Below are positions 39,301-51,700 of a DNA stretch of 64,000 bases, one piece after another. Under the pieces are notes generated by a model that made no database searches, was not told where the DNA came from, and saw only the letters and a program-made list of their open reading frames with translations. The stretch comes from Vanilla planifolia (taxonomy: Eukaryota > Streptophyta > Magnoliopsida > Asparagales > Orchidaceae). Location of the stretch: assembly GCA_023846275.1 (NCBI GenBank), contig CM043875.1:1671569-1735568 (forward strand), in the 5' to 3' direction. Each line of letters starts with the position of its first letter. The stretch's first letter is position 1. The position numbers and the translations under genes are program-made.

Positions 39301-41731
39301 TATCATATATCAATTACAAATAGCATACTCCATATAGAAAACTTACCCGGAACAAGTAATTTTCTGGAAAAAGTGATAGCTTTTGTTTATCACCAAAGAC
39401 AATATCAACCGCAGGGAAATATTCTGAGAGTAGGGAAACATCGCTGTAGATGCAAACACTCTTATGTATATCTTCAAAACAGATGGCTGTGCTTAAAGTT
39501 ACAGACTCTTGCATTGCAGAAAATACCTTCCAGCACCAGAGAAACAAATATCTTTGTAGCTTGGATCTGGACCTGGAATTTGTTTGAGTTGTATTTCATC
39601 CATGATCTACAAGGAAAAAAAAATATACATACGAAAATTGATGATCAGAAGAATGCATAAATAACAGGAGCAAAGAAAAATAGAAGAAACAACTAATTCA
39701 GGAAATATGAAATAGTGTACATGGAAATCCCACTCAGAAAATACAAAGCTTGTCTATTATGCAAAAAAGAATGTAGGAAATTATCCCAACTATTAGTTTC
39801 TAGAAATATAATACATGCAACTTGAGTCTCTGTAGTGCTTTAAAACTGCTAATTAATAGGAGCCCCAGTTCAAGCTATACATAGAAAGTGTAAAAGCAAA
39901 GTTATCCATTAATAGCAGCCATGCAGGTCGTTATGGTAGAAGCAATATTTATTAGTAACTTCAAATCCTGCATGCATCCATAAGATTTACAAATTTCCAC
40001 TTTTGTTTCCCACAAAAACAAAAATGTAATCATCAAACAAAGAGAAATCAAAAAGATGAAAGAGAGCCATATATTGTCACAAGAAGAATATCAAGACAAA
40101 TTATGACATGAAAACTATCACAAGGATGAATGGTGCAGGAAATAAAATTACCTTTCTTCAATTAATTTTAGTGAAACAGCATCTGTTTTACACACAATAA
40201 ACTAAAAATATGACAAAGGGCACAGTATTAGAACATACAAAAATACTTAAAAAGAGCATCAAATTTCTCAACAAGCAGTTAAGATAAACACTCAAGATTA
40301 TAAAAAGCTTTGGATAAAAATAAGCTAAACCAAATTACCATATTCAAATGCCAAGAAAACGTGAATATTTAGGTGAGATCTTTTAATGCATAATTTGTTT
40401 AGCGCCTACTTTCTAGCTTCAAAATTAGCAAAAAGCCAAGAGGCTGAGACAACTCACAGTATCTTTAAAAGCAACAAAAGCTTCTTTTGGAAGATAGGCA
40501 AATGTTGTTCCACTATCCAAAACAGTTCCATGCTTGCCATCAAAGACACTTGGACTCAAATCTAATCTCTTTCCCGAAACATGTATCTCCTTCAGTTCAA
40601 TATTGTAATATGGACTGTTGTCATTCCAAAACTAGAGTAAATGTGTGGCACGAATAACTTGTATAAAAAATGTTTTTCACTGTGTACAACCAACAAAAAG
40701 GAATACCTACGAACTGGATCTGAACGCGAAAAAACCATATCAGGTGGAAGTGGCATTCCACCAAGGACCATTGCACCCCCACCAATGTCCATGCCACCAT
40801 AGCATAAAGAAAACGAATCACTTATAACTCCCTTGTCAACTAGCTGATCCATTATGCTAAGCTGTCCACGACCCAAACCCAATATACCATCAGCATGTTG
40901 GTTGAAAAGATCACCGGTTTCAGAAGTTTCGCAACCAAAAACAGCTCTTTGAGGTTGAAGATCACTTTCAATGCCAAATGAAATGACATCCTCTCCAAGG
41001 ACTCCACTGCTCGAGCTCATTTCAGCATACTGTCTCTCATAAATGCACTGTTTGTTGTCCACATCACAGGTACATTCAACACTGCATCTTACTGGCTCGT
41101 ATGTGCTTGACATATCAGGTTGAAACCTTGGATCCTAGATAGCAACAACATTCACATATCAGGCATCCCTCAATCTCTGTCTTATATCTTTCCTAGCATT
41201 TCAAAAAGAATCAATGCCAAGTATTACCAAGCCTAGTACTCGGACAGCATACCTGATGATTGCCGCACTGCTCGCAGGTGGAGCAAGGCACATAAGTGGC
41301 GGTGCTCCCGGAATCAACAATAAGGGCAAATTGCTGAGGAGGAGTACCAATCAGTAACCTCGTCGTGTAATACCTGGCAAAATATGTAATCAAGCATGAA
41401 ATACACAAAAGACGAGAACGAGTACAGACTATCAGGATGGAAAAACGCGTTACCCGTTGGTGAGAAGATCGTCGTAGAGACGCATGTGCGCGTTGACAGC
41501 AGAGGAAGACTTTTCAGGCATCTCCCGCCTCTTCAAATGAATTGGCTGTGACGGTAGTGGAAATTGTTTCGTGGCGTTTGGGGGCGTGTAGAAAAGCGGA
41601 AGCACCATCGGTGCCGGCGTTCCAGCCGTGGGTGTCCCACCGGCGTAGCTTTGAGGAATCCTTAACACAGCTTGTCCGGCAAAAGGAAGGAGTAGTAGGC
41701 AGACGAGGAGGAGCGAGGAGGAGCGAGCCAT
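30330..41731 (-). CDS. Membrane-anchored A1-family aspartic protease, 12 exons, 643 aa
   Basis: Minus-strand exons: 41731-41454, 41373-41253, 41134-40707, 40614-40458, 39606-39527, 39443-39347, 39203-39131, 38983-38777, 31565-31441, 31218-31120, 30981-30887, 30501-30330; GT-AG throughout, all phases agree, 1932 nt with stop. Domains in order: signal peptide (about 1-20, MARSSSLLLVCLLLLPFAGQ), a short prosegment, a pepsin-like domain with YYTTRLLIGTPPQ and first catalytic DSGST (D113), then the long conserved GGMDIGGGAMVLGG block and the second catalytic DSGTT (D309). It closes with VRNTLVTYDRHNQRVGFWKTNCSELW (about 415-440, given here in two pieces: VRNTLVTYDRHN, QRVGFWKTNCSELW). A lumenal region with several N-glycosylation sequons follows, then a transmembrane helix at about 594-616 and a short tail ending QELQPL. 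Order and length match the plant group including Arabidopsis At3g50050 and At5g43100. Catalysis and secretory-pathway location follow from family; the substrate is unknown. Intron 8 is 7.2 kb and holds a LINE. Confidence 0.95.
31566..34199. other. Aspartic protease intron 8, exon-9-proximal part
   Basis: The 3' end of the 7.2-kb intron. No coding exon is needed here: exons 8 and 9 join in frame. The part from about 33000 on may include the decayed 3' end of the LINE that follows, but I could not align it to a known domain. Confidence 0.5.
34200..36650 (-). mobile_element. Broken L1-type LINE in intron 8 of the aspartic protease
   Basis: Minus-strand translation with many stops and frameshifts follows the plant L1 ORF2 order. 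An endonuclease-like end has AFDHYPLF (family motif SDHxP) near 36060. Reverse transcriptase pieces follow: FFKGYWKIIRIVLITAL near 35450, DILVLEIIVRMHIN near 35200 (family DNILVAQEIIH), MFHYLGFHDQWYRWVLAYV near 35080, and RHGCVLSLYKFIFF near 34960 (family LRQGCPLSPYLFIL). A C-terminal piece YKPRSVKDLRMHDIKL and MAKFVSRFMSRDS lies at about 34400-34290. It is in the same orientation as the host gene. Ends are approximate. Confidence 0.78.
36651..36893 (+). other. Unidentified 80-codon open frame abutting an A-run
   Basis: A plus-strand frame of 80 codons (MQVDLSGGLHEGRIGDLKD...) ends in TAG one base before a short ga and a 22-A run (36895-36916). It is rich in Lys, Ser and His and has no family I recognise. 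It lies inside intron 8 of a minus-strand gene. Adjacency of a stop and an A-run suggests the tail of a plus-strand retroposed sequence, but chance cannot be excluded. I do not claim an expressed gene. Confidence 0.3.
36895..36916. repeat. Homopolymer A22
   Basis: Uninterrupted run of 22 A on the plus strand inside intron 8 of the aspartic protease; possible retroposon tail. Confidence 0.8.
36917..38776. other. Aspartic protease intron 8, exon-8-proximal part
   Basis: About 1.9 kb of intron before exon 8. The stretch 36920-37450 is less A/T-rich and could be further LINE-derived sequence; the rest is A/T-rich. Nothing is recognisable as a gene. Confidence 0.45.
39607..40457. other. Aspartic protease intron 4 (851 bp)
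   Basis: A/T-rich intron between exons 4 and 5. No element recognised in it. Confidence 0.7.
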
Positions 41732-41800
41732 CCTTTCCTCGCAACTTCTCTCTATCGACGCCGGTCGTTGCTTTCGAGGTTTGCCGGTGATCCGGAATTA

Positions 41801-41808
41801 TATTTATA
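41801..41808 (-). promoter_or_regulatory. Putative TATA box of the aspartic protease gene
   Basis: On the minus strand this reads TATAAATA, about 70 bases before the ATG at 41731, which would give a leader of roughly 40 bases. Surrounding sequence is more G/C-rich than the spacer beyond 41930, as expected of a promoter. Confidence 0.5.
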
Positions 41809-41929
41809 TGTCCATACGTTTTCTTTTTGCCCGTTTCTTGATTATAAATCAGCCTCGACCCCGAAACCCCGTAGCCGATAACGTAGCGTTGACGTGTTAA
41901 CTAATATCCACGATCCACATCAATCTACT

Positions 41930-42899
41930 AACAACAATAATATACGAACTTTTATTTTGTACAAAAATAAATTAAAAAAATATGTCAAAACATCATAAAA
42001 AAATATAGTAAAAACATCAAAAATAAAAAAAATACGACTGTTGCTTCGTTTAATGTAAAATAAATAAGTCAAAACATATAGTCTCGAGTTTTGGAATATA
42101 TATTGCCTTTTTTGGTTTTTTTTAATTTATAATTTAAAGGAAATAATATTTTTCCAAATTCATCATAAATGCAGAGAAAAAGATATTATAAATTCATTTA
42201 AATAATTTATACATATTGACCGTCCTATGTTTCGAATTAAAATAAATATTTAAATGTACGATATTTGAGCACTAAATTGTATGTAATGACGTGTCGCAGG
42301 ATCTGCATACCCTTTGACGTGCATGATTCAAATTATTTCACATTTAAAAAAAAAGATTATATATATTTATATTTTATTTATTATTTGAACTCAAACAACA
42401 TTGATACGAGAATTGAACTTTATGCAGGCATTGAGCATCTAAAATGTTATTCCATGCTTGTTTGTTGTAAGCTAACTAAGAATGATGTTATAAGAGCAAC
42501 TGTTAGAGACAAGGAAATAGACCATTATAGTTTGGTTGTATCTCATGAGAAGTAGATTAAAAATACAATACAATGAAGGAGAAGACATTGATTAATACCT
42601 ATCATGTCACGAGCATCAAGGAACAACATATCAATAAAATTGCCGATGTCAACGAGCATCAGACAAACTTCAATATTTGTGATCAATCCAAAAAATGAAT
42701 ATAATGTTCATCGTAAGGATTGTCAAGAGTAGATAGATCTTTTATAACAAAGGTTATTAGGGCCTGATCAAACCTGTGGGTGATCACATTGATTACTAAA
42801 AATTTCTAGAGCAATTTTGGGATAGACCTTGAAGGAACTTGATTTTCCCTTACAATAACTTACATAATCCTAATATGAACCTTGCTCATGTCTCTAAAC
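41930..42899. other. AT-rich spacer upstream of the aspartic protease
   Basis: Strongly A/T-rich DNA beyond the promoter region. The open frame at 42265-42555 plus shows no family signal. Confidence 0.5.
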
Positions 42900-43900
42900 A
42901 TCATAGGAAACCTTGTTCTACATGAACAGATTAAGATTGACATGAATACGATTCAACAATCTTTCAACCAAAAATTTAACAACTCTATATTCAAAAATGG
43001 TAAGCTCATCATATTTATGAAATTTGCGAAACTTAGGTTTGCCTTTATTAAACCTTGAAAGAGGCATTGGTTTTTGATACAAGGCCCTCCTTTTCCTTGC
43101 AACCAAAACTTCTTCAGACAAAAGTCTTGTGGTCTAAAGAAGGATGGTTTCCTTGATTATTCTTTTGTGCAATGTTATGAAAAAATTTTTATAGTTTATG
43201 AGCTGGATGAGGTTTATATTTCCTGTGCTTTGCAGAAGAATGTATTTTTCATTTTCAGTCAACAATCAAGGCAATATAGAATTCTTCTCATTGGTGTAGC
43301 ATTTAAATCTATCAAAGATCTCTTCTAATGATCTTGGAGGGAAGTAAATGGAAGACTAGTTAAAATCAACAACCATAGCAACCTCATGAGAACAATTTAA
43401 AAATGTCATTGAAATATTGGAGAATAACACGAAGTGACTCACTCTTAAGTTTGGCTTGTGTCGATGAGTGATTTAGAGACCTCATTACGTTTAATGTAAC
43501 ATGCAAAGGCTAAGGCAAGTATTTGTCTAAACTGGTTGAATAATGAAATGGAACTAAGAAGCAATTTTTTTAACCATTCATAAGTAAAATCTTTCAACAA
43601 AGTAGAAAAATTTTTACATCATCTATGTCACTAACAAGAGACTAACTATAGCTTCAAATTCTTTAAAATTCTTTAAGAGAAAAAAAAAACAAGGATCATA
43701 ATTATCATAATTATCGAGATAGAATGCGAAGGGCAACAACTTTAGTTTATTTGTTAGAGGAATTGAAAGGATATCAACAGAGAGTGAGAAGATTTCTTTG
43801 ATATGTAGATTACATTTGTATGACCATATGACATAAGATTTTTCATATGAACTATAGGAAGGTCCTACTCGGAACAACAAAATATGGAGTCTAAGGAGGA
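42900..43900 (-). pseudogene. Broken Ty3/gypsy-type gag
   Basis: Minus strand. One open piece (about 43606-43445) reads STLLKDFTYEWLKKLLLSSI followed by SLFNQFRQILALAF, which fits the Retrotrans_gag pattern of an Ala-x-x-Trp-Phe stretch followed by SI..F..L...F. After a frameshift, LKSESLRVILQYFNDIFKLF (about 43440-43380) fits the family's ESLRxYLxRFN core. Then comes FPPRSLEEIFDRFKCYTNEK (about 43335-43275), which fits the part preceding the linker. A basic linker with KGKPKFRKFHKYDELTIFEY follows near 43050. Frameshifts and stops show it is dead. No pol domains or LTRs were identified next to it. Confidence 0.65.
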
Positions 43901-45792
43901 TGGCACAATGGATGAGGTGTTAAACTAGTGGAGCTTCAAATGTTGGGGGAACAAAGAAAAGCATAGAGGCAATATTGAAGGTAGAGTCCAGAGCAATAGA
44001 GAATTGATAATGTTCATATTGATGCAAGTGCGGGAAGGATAGATAAAGCCTATCCATTGGAGGAGCAGGCAAGTTGATGAGACTCAAACAAGATATGAGT
44101 GAGCAATTTGACTTTCAAAATAAGGATAGGAAGAGGATGATCAAAAGATATGTGATCTTCTGAAGGCTAAATAGTGAGACAACTCATATTTGAGTGGTTC
44201 TACAATTAGAGAAGACAAAGTAGAGAGAACATGTATTAAAACTCTATTTTGTTATTGAAACAAATGGAGGTGTAGGTCAAGAAACAATGTGGAAGGTTCA
44301 AAGACTAGTAGCAATGGAGACAAAGATTCATATGCTTCTATCACCTCTTGATCATGGAGATCAAGAAGTGATTCTTTTAAGAACGAGGACTTGACCCTTC
44401 GCAAAATTTTATTTTATTAATAGGTTAGAAAAAGATTAAAGAACAAGGGGAAAGATTGAGAGCTTGAGATCCTCATAGGCCAAAGATGATTGAGAAAAAG
44501 AGGATCTGAACTTAAGAGAAGTACAATGAGAGAAGAAGAAGAAGCTTTCCATAAGAGAACTTTAGCTAAAGTGAACTGGATATAACCATCTTTAATTGCC
44601 TTGAATTGCATGTCATGAATAAACCCTTGAGAGTCTATTTACAACTATACAAATTGATTAGTTAAACTAAGTTCACTTATATAAGCTTTAAGGAAGCCCG
44701 GTCATCATGGCAAATGACTTTCTTTTGCATGAATAATTAAGCTTTTCTCATAAAAATACTATCAATTGAAGAGTTATATCTTTGGATAAGAACGATTTTA
44801 ACTACACTACTAAGGGGGATACGACCATGCATATACAAGGCAACAAACACATACAACCAGGATGTCATGTTTTCATTTAAGTGGTTTAGCAATGTAGACA
44901 TTATTTGGAGTCTTCTTATATATGATGACCCCTTGAGATGCTCAAAGTTGCTTCAACTAATCCCAAGCAACCAAAAATTCTTGAAACACCAAAAAAATAA
45001 AACCCAAATACTATACTCAAAAATATAGCTATCAAAGGAGTAGAATGTAGATCATGTCCATTCACCTCTTCTCAATAAAGAATTTGAAGACGATAGCAGA
45101 GACCTTATAACCTACAGTTGCATTTAAACTGGAAGAAAAATGCATATCCAGTTGCAAATTAATCAAACACTGAGTCATAATAACTGACTTCCTAAAAAAA
45201 TATATACATTAGTTTAGAGTTTATAGTCAAAATTCATACAAAACAATAAAAAAAAAAGTTGCACCTTCAGCAAATATCTAAATTAAAGTGAAAATCAAAC
45301 AAAACTAAAACACAAAACCAAAAGCTTAACATGGTACAATTCCCATAGAATTAGAGTAAAAAAATTGTTCATATTCTACAAAGTGTTTGAGATGTAGTCA
45401 GATATTGCAGCTAGGTTTTTTCTACCATAATTCGGTAAGCTTGTCCTCAAGAAAACCTATGAATAATCCAGAGCCATAACATGTAAAGTCTGTAGACACT
45501 CAAAATCCCATTCCATGCTATCAAAAATCTCTATGATCCAGAATTCTAGGGGGATATACTAATCAGTGGAGCAATGAGATAAACTATCGGGATATCAGTT
45601 AAAACACTCGTTAAAAAAAAACAAACGGAGTCAATTCAGAACATACAATGGGTGTGGTTTTCCCAGACGTTAAACATAAGTAATGAGCTGATGATAAATC
45701 AAAACTACTGAAAGCTTTTCTATTTCAAAAATTGAGAGTTAAAGCTTTTTTTTTTAATCCAGACAGGAAAGAATAACTCACGGCTACATTGA
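43901..45792. other. Spacer between the gag remnant and PIG-P
   Basis: 43901-44600 may be the decayed 5' part of the gypsy element (a minus-strand Ser/Leu-rich frame at 44417-44611 has no clear match). 44640-45790 is A/T-rich and must include the PIG-P 3' UTR just below 45793. Confidence 0.45.
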
Positions 45793-48700
45793 TTAAGCAA
45801 ACATGAGATCATTTACGTGGATGATGTCTATATCTGAAATGGGTTCAATTGGTTGTTCTTCCCCTTCAGCAGGAACAAACTTTGAAGGTTCTCTACTGAA
45901 TTCATCTGCAACATCAGCAATGCATTGAGTTCAAATAGCCAACAACTCACAAAATGATGGCAAAGACATCAATTAATTTTAACCAAATATATAGAATTCG
46001 TCAAAAGCTCCCTTGCTAAACTGAAATTCATGCGAGGCAGTAGCCAAAACTTATGGCATAAATGTAAGGTTCTTAAAATTATCTTATAAGCCTTCAAAAA
46101 TAATGGAACTATGGCAATCTAAAACTCTATGATCTTAGAAATAGCTTTCTATGTATAACATCAAAAATGAAGCAAGAGAAGAAACCAATGTGGGACAACA
46201 TGATACCTAGCTCAACAAGATGCGGGCAATAAGAGAAAACAAGCAAACATGGAAACTACTAAAAAATGTGGCCAAATCTCTACATTGGTGGAACAACAGC
46301 CGGCCTTGTCGACATGATAAGGATCCATCTCATCAGTATAGTAAAAACATCACCCTCGTTGACAAGTTCCCCAAACGCAACTACAGTTCCAACAATGAAA
46401 ATACACAAGCAAACCTGAAGAACAAATGATCAATTGAAAGTTCCATATGACTAATCGATGACATATCCAGTCTCATGGACAGTGAAGCCAAGATCAGCAC
46501 CAACAAGTCCACGAGAGGACTTCAACCACAACTAAAAAACACTCAACTGAATCCCAAATTTTTTCGGTATACAGCATTTATAGCCCAAGTATCCCATGAC
46601 AGAGACATTTGTCCTGTGCCCAACAAAAGAAGCGCATCTCGACTAATTTGCACAGTCAAAACAATCAAGAAAGATCATTACCAAACACTTATAAAGGGAT
46701 TGTTGTAGTAAAGCCATAAAGGATCATGCTTTAGTCCCCAAGCAGACGATTGCCACCACATTCTTTTGGGATTCTCTCTCCTTCAGAATTTTTGGCTTGA
46801 AGTTTGCGTGCTCATCTCCCACAAATGACTTTTCATAATCGAAGCGAAAGACCTTGTAAATGAAAATCGAGCTAATGAAACCTGTTTGCCATCTAAAGGC
46901 TGCACGTTTTTCCCATTCAATGAATTTTTGTGTGAACAAGCTCATGTCTCTCTCTTTTCCTTTTTTTTCCATCTTTGTCCAATGCTCTTGTTCTTTAGTT
47001 CTCCATCTAATCTTTCATGACAAGAACAGGTCCGCATAAATTCTCTTGACTAACTCCCCACACATTTATCTGGCTGACATTTCAGTGTTAACAATTTTTT
47101 ATGCTCAAATTGAGGTCTTTGTCTTTACCACTAAAACCATGGGCTCTAAAAGGATCACTAGGTGTTAAAATAAACTCTAGAAAGCAAGGAATAAAGTATG
47201 AAAAGATATAAACAACATAAAGGTTTGACCACCACAAGAAATAATTGTAAAAACCAAAACTAGTTGTACCAATCAATAGATTTTCTTAACTCCCTCCTAA
47301 CTCAAAGATTCATTCCATCACTTATGTATTCTCCTACACCATTTATGGGTGCCCAATCCTGTCCAAATCCATTTCCAACAGATTTGGCCCACAACTATGC
47401 TGCTTCTTCAGTAATGCCACAACATCGCCCATTGATGCACCACTAAACAATGAGAAGCTCATGGTCTTTCTCAATGCATTTGCCCATCACAACAAGTACT
47501 ATTGAATAGAACTTAGACTGAAGTTTATATTTTTGTAAGATCATATTTGATTAAGAAAGAGAAACATGGGATGATTGTAGATTGTCAAGACTTGCTTAGG
47601 CTTAGCATCAAATAGAAACTAATGCCTATGGATGTTGTGAGAGTAATTACAAACAATTCAAGTAACTTAAGTTAATTTGATTAGGTTAACAAGCTTAAAA
47701 ATGAGACTAAAATTTGTGAATCATTGATAACCAGTAAAATTTAGGGCAAGGGAAAAGCAAAAGATAACAATAAAAAATAACAACACTAAACATAGAAATT
47801 GGGGATAATATATTTCTTTAACATGTTTCAAATTTTCATGTAATATCGAACTCATTTATTATTGTTAGCTTTCTAAACTCGTTTGCTAGATTAAACAGCA
47901 CCAAAAACAGGCTATGGAGCTGCTCTGTTTTTGCTGGAATAAATTTTGCCTCTCTCTAAAAACACGAGAAATTTTAAGCTGAAGAAAGGAGATAACAAAG
48001 ATAATTGGATAAGTACACCATCTAAAACATGGAAATGAATGAATTTATGAATGCATATTTGACCCATACCCAATAGCTCTGACCAATTTCTTTTTTGGAT
48101 AAAGCTCTGAAATCTGACACAAGTGAAAGATGAGAAACATGGGAAATGAGTGCATCAAGAAACATTTCAGGCTATTATTAATTGGTAGCATCAAACATAG
48201 AGTATTAATCACAGCTGTCTCAAATACTATAGCATGATCTTTGGGATCCTTCTGTTGTACCAAAAAGGAGGCAACTCAGAAGTTTCAGTTTCCTTAAGGA
48301 TTTAGTCAAGAAAATGCAGTAAATCATTCTAAGATAATATTTTCTGAGAGTGAGTATGCTGCAAATCATTGTGATAAAAAGCTTAATTTCCATTTTGAAC
48401 GTGAGAACACTTCAGTTCAAAATCATTATGATTAATCAAATTCAAAAATTGGTTTTTCTTAAACAATTAAGATTGGAAAAAATAAAATTTTCCTTGAATT
48501 AGTAAAATTTCAAACAAAATCCTCCATTGTCAATAGACAGTCCACCCACAAAGCCGAACCAGCCCTTTGGGTTGGCTGTAGCCACCACACAACTGCTACT
48601 GACTCACTAAAGGCAGATAGGAAACCAAAGGTTTGGCACAACTATGGGTCAAGGACAATCTATCCATGGCCTCTAAGCAGTCTGAATGGAATAATCACAA

Positions 48701-51700
48701 GTCTGCATATATGTGTTGTTCTCCATCAGATTTTGATGTGGTTCAAAATACATCACACCAAAGTCCTAATTTTTTATAGCTTCTATGTAGTTTCCATGGT
48801 GCAGTGTAGCATTATTTCTGAAAATTCTTTAATTTTTCAGCCGCAAGAGTTTAATTGCAAAATATTCTCCAATGGCATGTAAACTAGTTTATCGTGCAAT
48901 ATATTCAGTTCGCTTCTCTTTTCAAGCTTTATTAGACAACCCTGGAGTAAAGCATGAATGCTTATGCTATTTCACGAACTTCCATTCAAGCAGCTTAGTA
49001 TTCTTTAAATAATTCACAAATAAATTTCCAAAGACCTTAAAGAACAAATTTGTGTGTTTACATACTTCGAATTATTGTTTGGAGGGATTCATATATGCAT
49101 AGCAGGCACCCCTCTCAGACCATTGAAATCAACCAATCCCCAAAAATCAACAGGGAAGCTAAGTAGCCAACGAAGTGTTGAATCAAGCTTAGCCTGGGAA
49201 TTGTTTGAAAGTTAGAGCTCCTTTGAAGAAATTCACTTAGTTGTGCAAACAATTTCCATAAGAAAAGAAATTGGCAAACTCCTAAGTGACAAGGAAGAAA
49301 TAATCACCCATGTCAAGAATAGCATCCACCATAATCATAGCAATAAAAAAAACAAACTCAGTATCAGCAACATCAATAGTTTCAACATCATCCACAGCAA
49401 CCGTTGCCTACTCTGGTGCTGCCACCAAACAAGCACCATAGGTCGTCCTGGCACTAATATGGAAAATTTGCAACATCATTGGTGAGCCCCATGAGGCAGC
49501 ACGACGATTGATATTCTGGAATTTCAGAACTACAACTATGAATAATATCTTGGGGACTTAGACTTGATAACCTTTGGGCCCAAAGATCTCACAATACAAG
49601 TGGATCCCATGAACATGCATTTTTTATCATGCGATTGATAGCCAACTTTCAAGCTCAATGAATCCTACTTAACCAAAAGCTCTAAGCATCTTTTGCTCAT
49701 CTCTGTCTTCGACTAGGTGGGAATCAATCATAATCGACTACTTCCACCAAATGGCCACTTGGCTTCTCTAGTGAGAGCCTCATCCATAGGGAGTCATTGT
49801 CCTCCCATTGAAGCAACACAACAAGACGGAGTAAGAACCAAATTTGATCGATTTCACCATCATTCATCCAGGCTCAATGCATCATGCCATCATTGGCAGC
49901 CCCTTGCAGAACCTATTCCATGTTATCATCTTATTGTTCTAAATCGGGCAAAAATTTAGGGATGACAATTTATAGCCATACTCACTTAACCATGTCACCA
50001 AGTGGGATATTTCAAGAAGCAACTCTAGTTAAGCCAACCAATGACATGATCGGGGTATTTCCCTCAATGAATAAACACTAACTCAACCAAACTATACAAT
50101 AAGAAAGTATCACTCTTACAAGAACAAAGCTAAATGAAATAGAGAAAAAACATCACAATGACGCAACTAAATACAAGCAACCTCCAACACTAGCATTGTC
50201 CAATGTTGAGGATTTCTTCGTGACAAGGTTTGTACTTCTCCAATTGTTGAAAGGACCCACTAAGAATCTACCCACTTTGATGGAGAATTGCTTATGTACA
50301 TAAAGCACAAATCCTAAGAAGACAACCAATCAGCTCCTCTATCACATCAATTTAAGCATTGAACTCAAGGACTGGTCCATGATTGCCTTTGTTATAGCAA
50401 TCTCATAAACTTAGGCTTTGTCGTCTAAGGCCTTCATCATCTCCTAGTTGACCTCAATGACAAAAAATCATCTGCTAGTGTACATCTCCTTACCCATCAG
50501 CTCTATTGGTTGGCAAAGAAAACCTGCTTCCTCCATCAAATCCTGATCTCCATTCTTGTGAAGGCCAAATAGCATTCAAGCTCCAAGTTTACCTTTCCCT
50601 TCTTGTTGATTGACTTCAACAACTAACCCTACAAGTTGGCATGTCTCCACTTTAATTTGATCTACATGACCGATAACTTTTTGAAAATGTATGATCAAAG
50701 TTGCTTGGCCCCAATGCTTTGATCTTTTCAAACCTCTCTAATATTATTGCACACTACTTGGCTGCAAGGTCATGGACTTCACCTAGCAACATTTCCACCC
50801 ACAAGAAACTAGGAGACTACGAATAACTACCCATCTGATTACGTCTATCGCTCCCTAAAATTAGATTATTTAAGCAATCGAATAGTTGTGTACATCCGAC
50901 TAACAACCTTCCTCATAAAACTAAGTCTTGTACACCTAATCATCTCCATGGCATGATAGCATCATCTGAGAGGTGCCCACATCATTGTCTCGAAGATCCT
51001 AACAATCATCACTTTGTCTGGATGAGGGGTTTGATAGGACCCCCATCAGCCAAGCAATCAAAGTTCCGCTCCAAAACATTGGCCTCTAGGTCAATAAAGC
51101 ATCACCTAGTCCCATACACATAGTTAGCCTCAGTAACGTGTATAGCGTTTTTACAAAAGAAAAAAAAATTCAACTAAACTTCATCATTCAAGCAAAATCT
51201 TGTAGCCTCTTTCATAATGGCAATTGTACAATTGCCCCAACCACCCATCTAAAGCTCACAAAAAAAGCACAATTTCTCCAAGGAGGACAAGCCCTCCCAT
51301 TTCTCTTTGTTAGCCATGGGGACAATCCCATTGGCTTTAAGATCTCTTGCTCCTCATTTGTGAGTACCCTTCACTATCTCTTCTGACAACTCTACTTTTG
51401 CCAACACCTCTTCACAAGCACTGGCACCATCACCACCATAGCATTAAGCATCTCAAACACCAATGGACAAATGGATGCTTTGCCTCAACTAAAAATTCTT
51501 TACATGCCACAATTTCTTGGTGTGCCAACCTCCAATGGAGCATAAGAAATCTTTGCTCTATTGATGCCTTTGTTGTTTCTCCATAAAACTCTTGTTATTA
51601 AGGGAAACTAGATGATCATGCACCTCTTGATGAGGCAATCAAATAGACCTAAACCAGAACTTTCCCAATAACCTGTCAATGGAAGAAAAGAAAACAAAGG

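Noticed and set aside
40592-41113. Single 173-codon frame as a separate protease
   Set aside because: It is exon 3 of the aspartic protease read through into intron 3.
49243-51586. Plus-strand frames at 49243-49485, 49717-49959, 51138-51586 as genes
   Set aside because: Short, overlapping and without family resemblance; they lie in the interior of the probable LTR element in the PIG-P intron.
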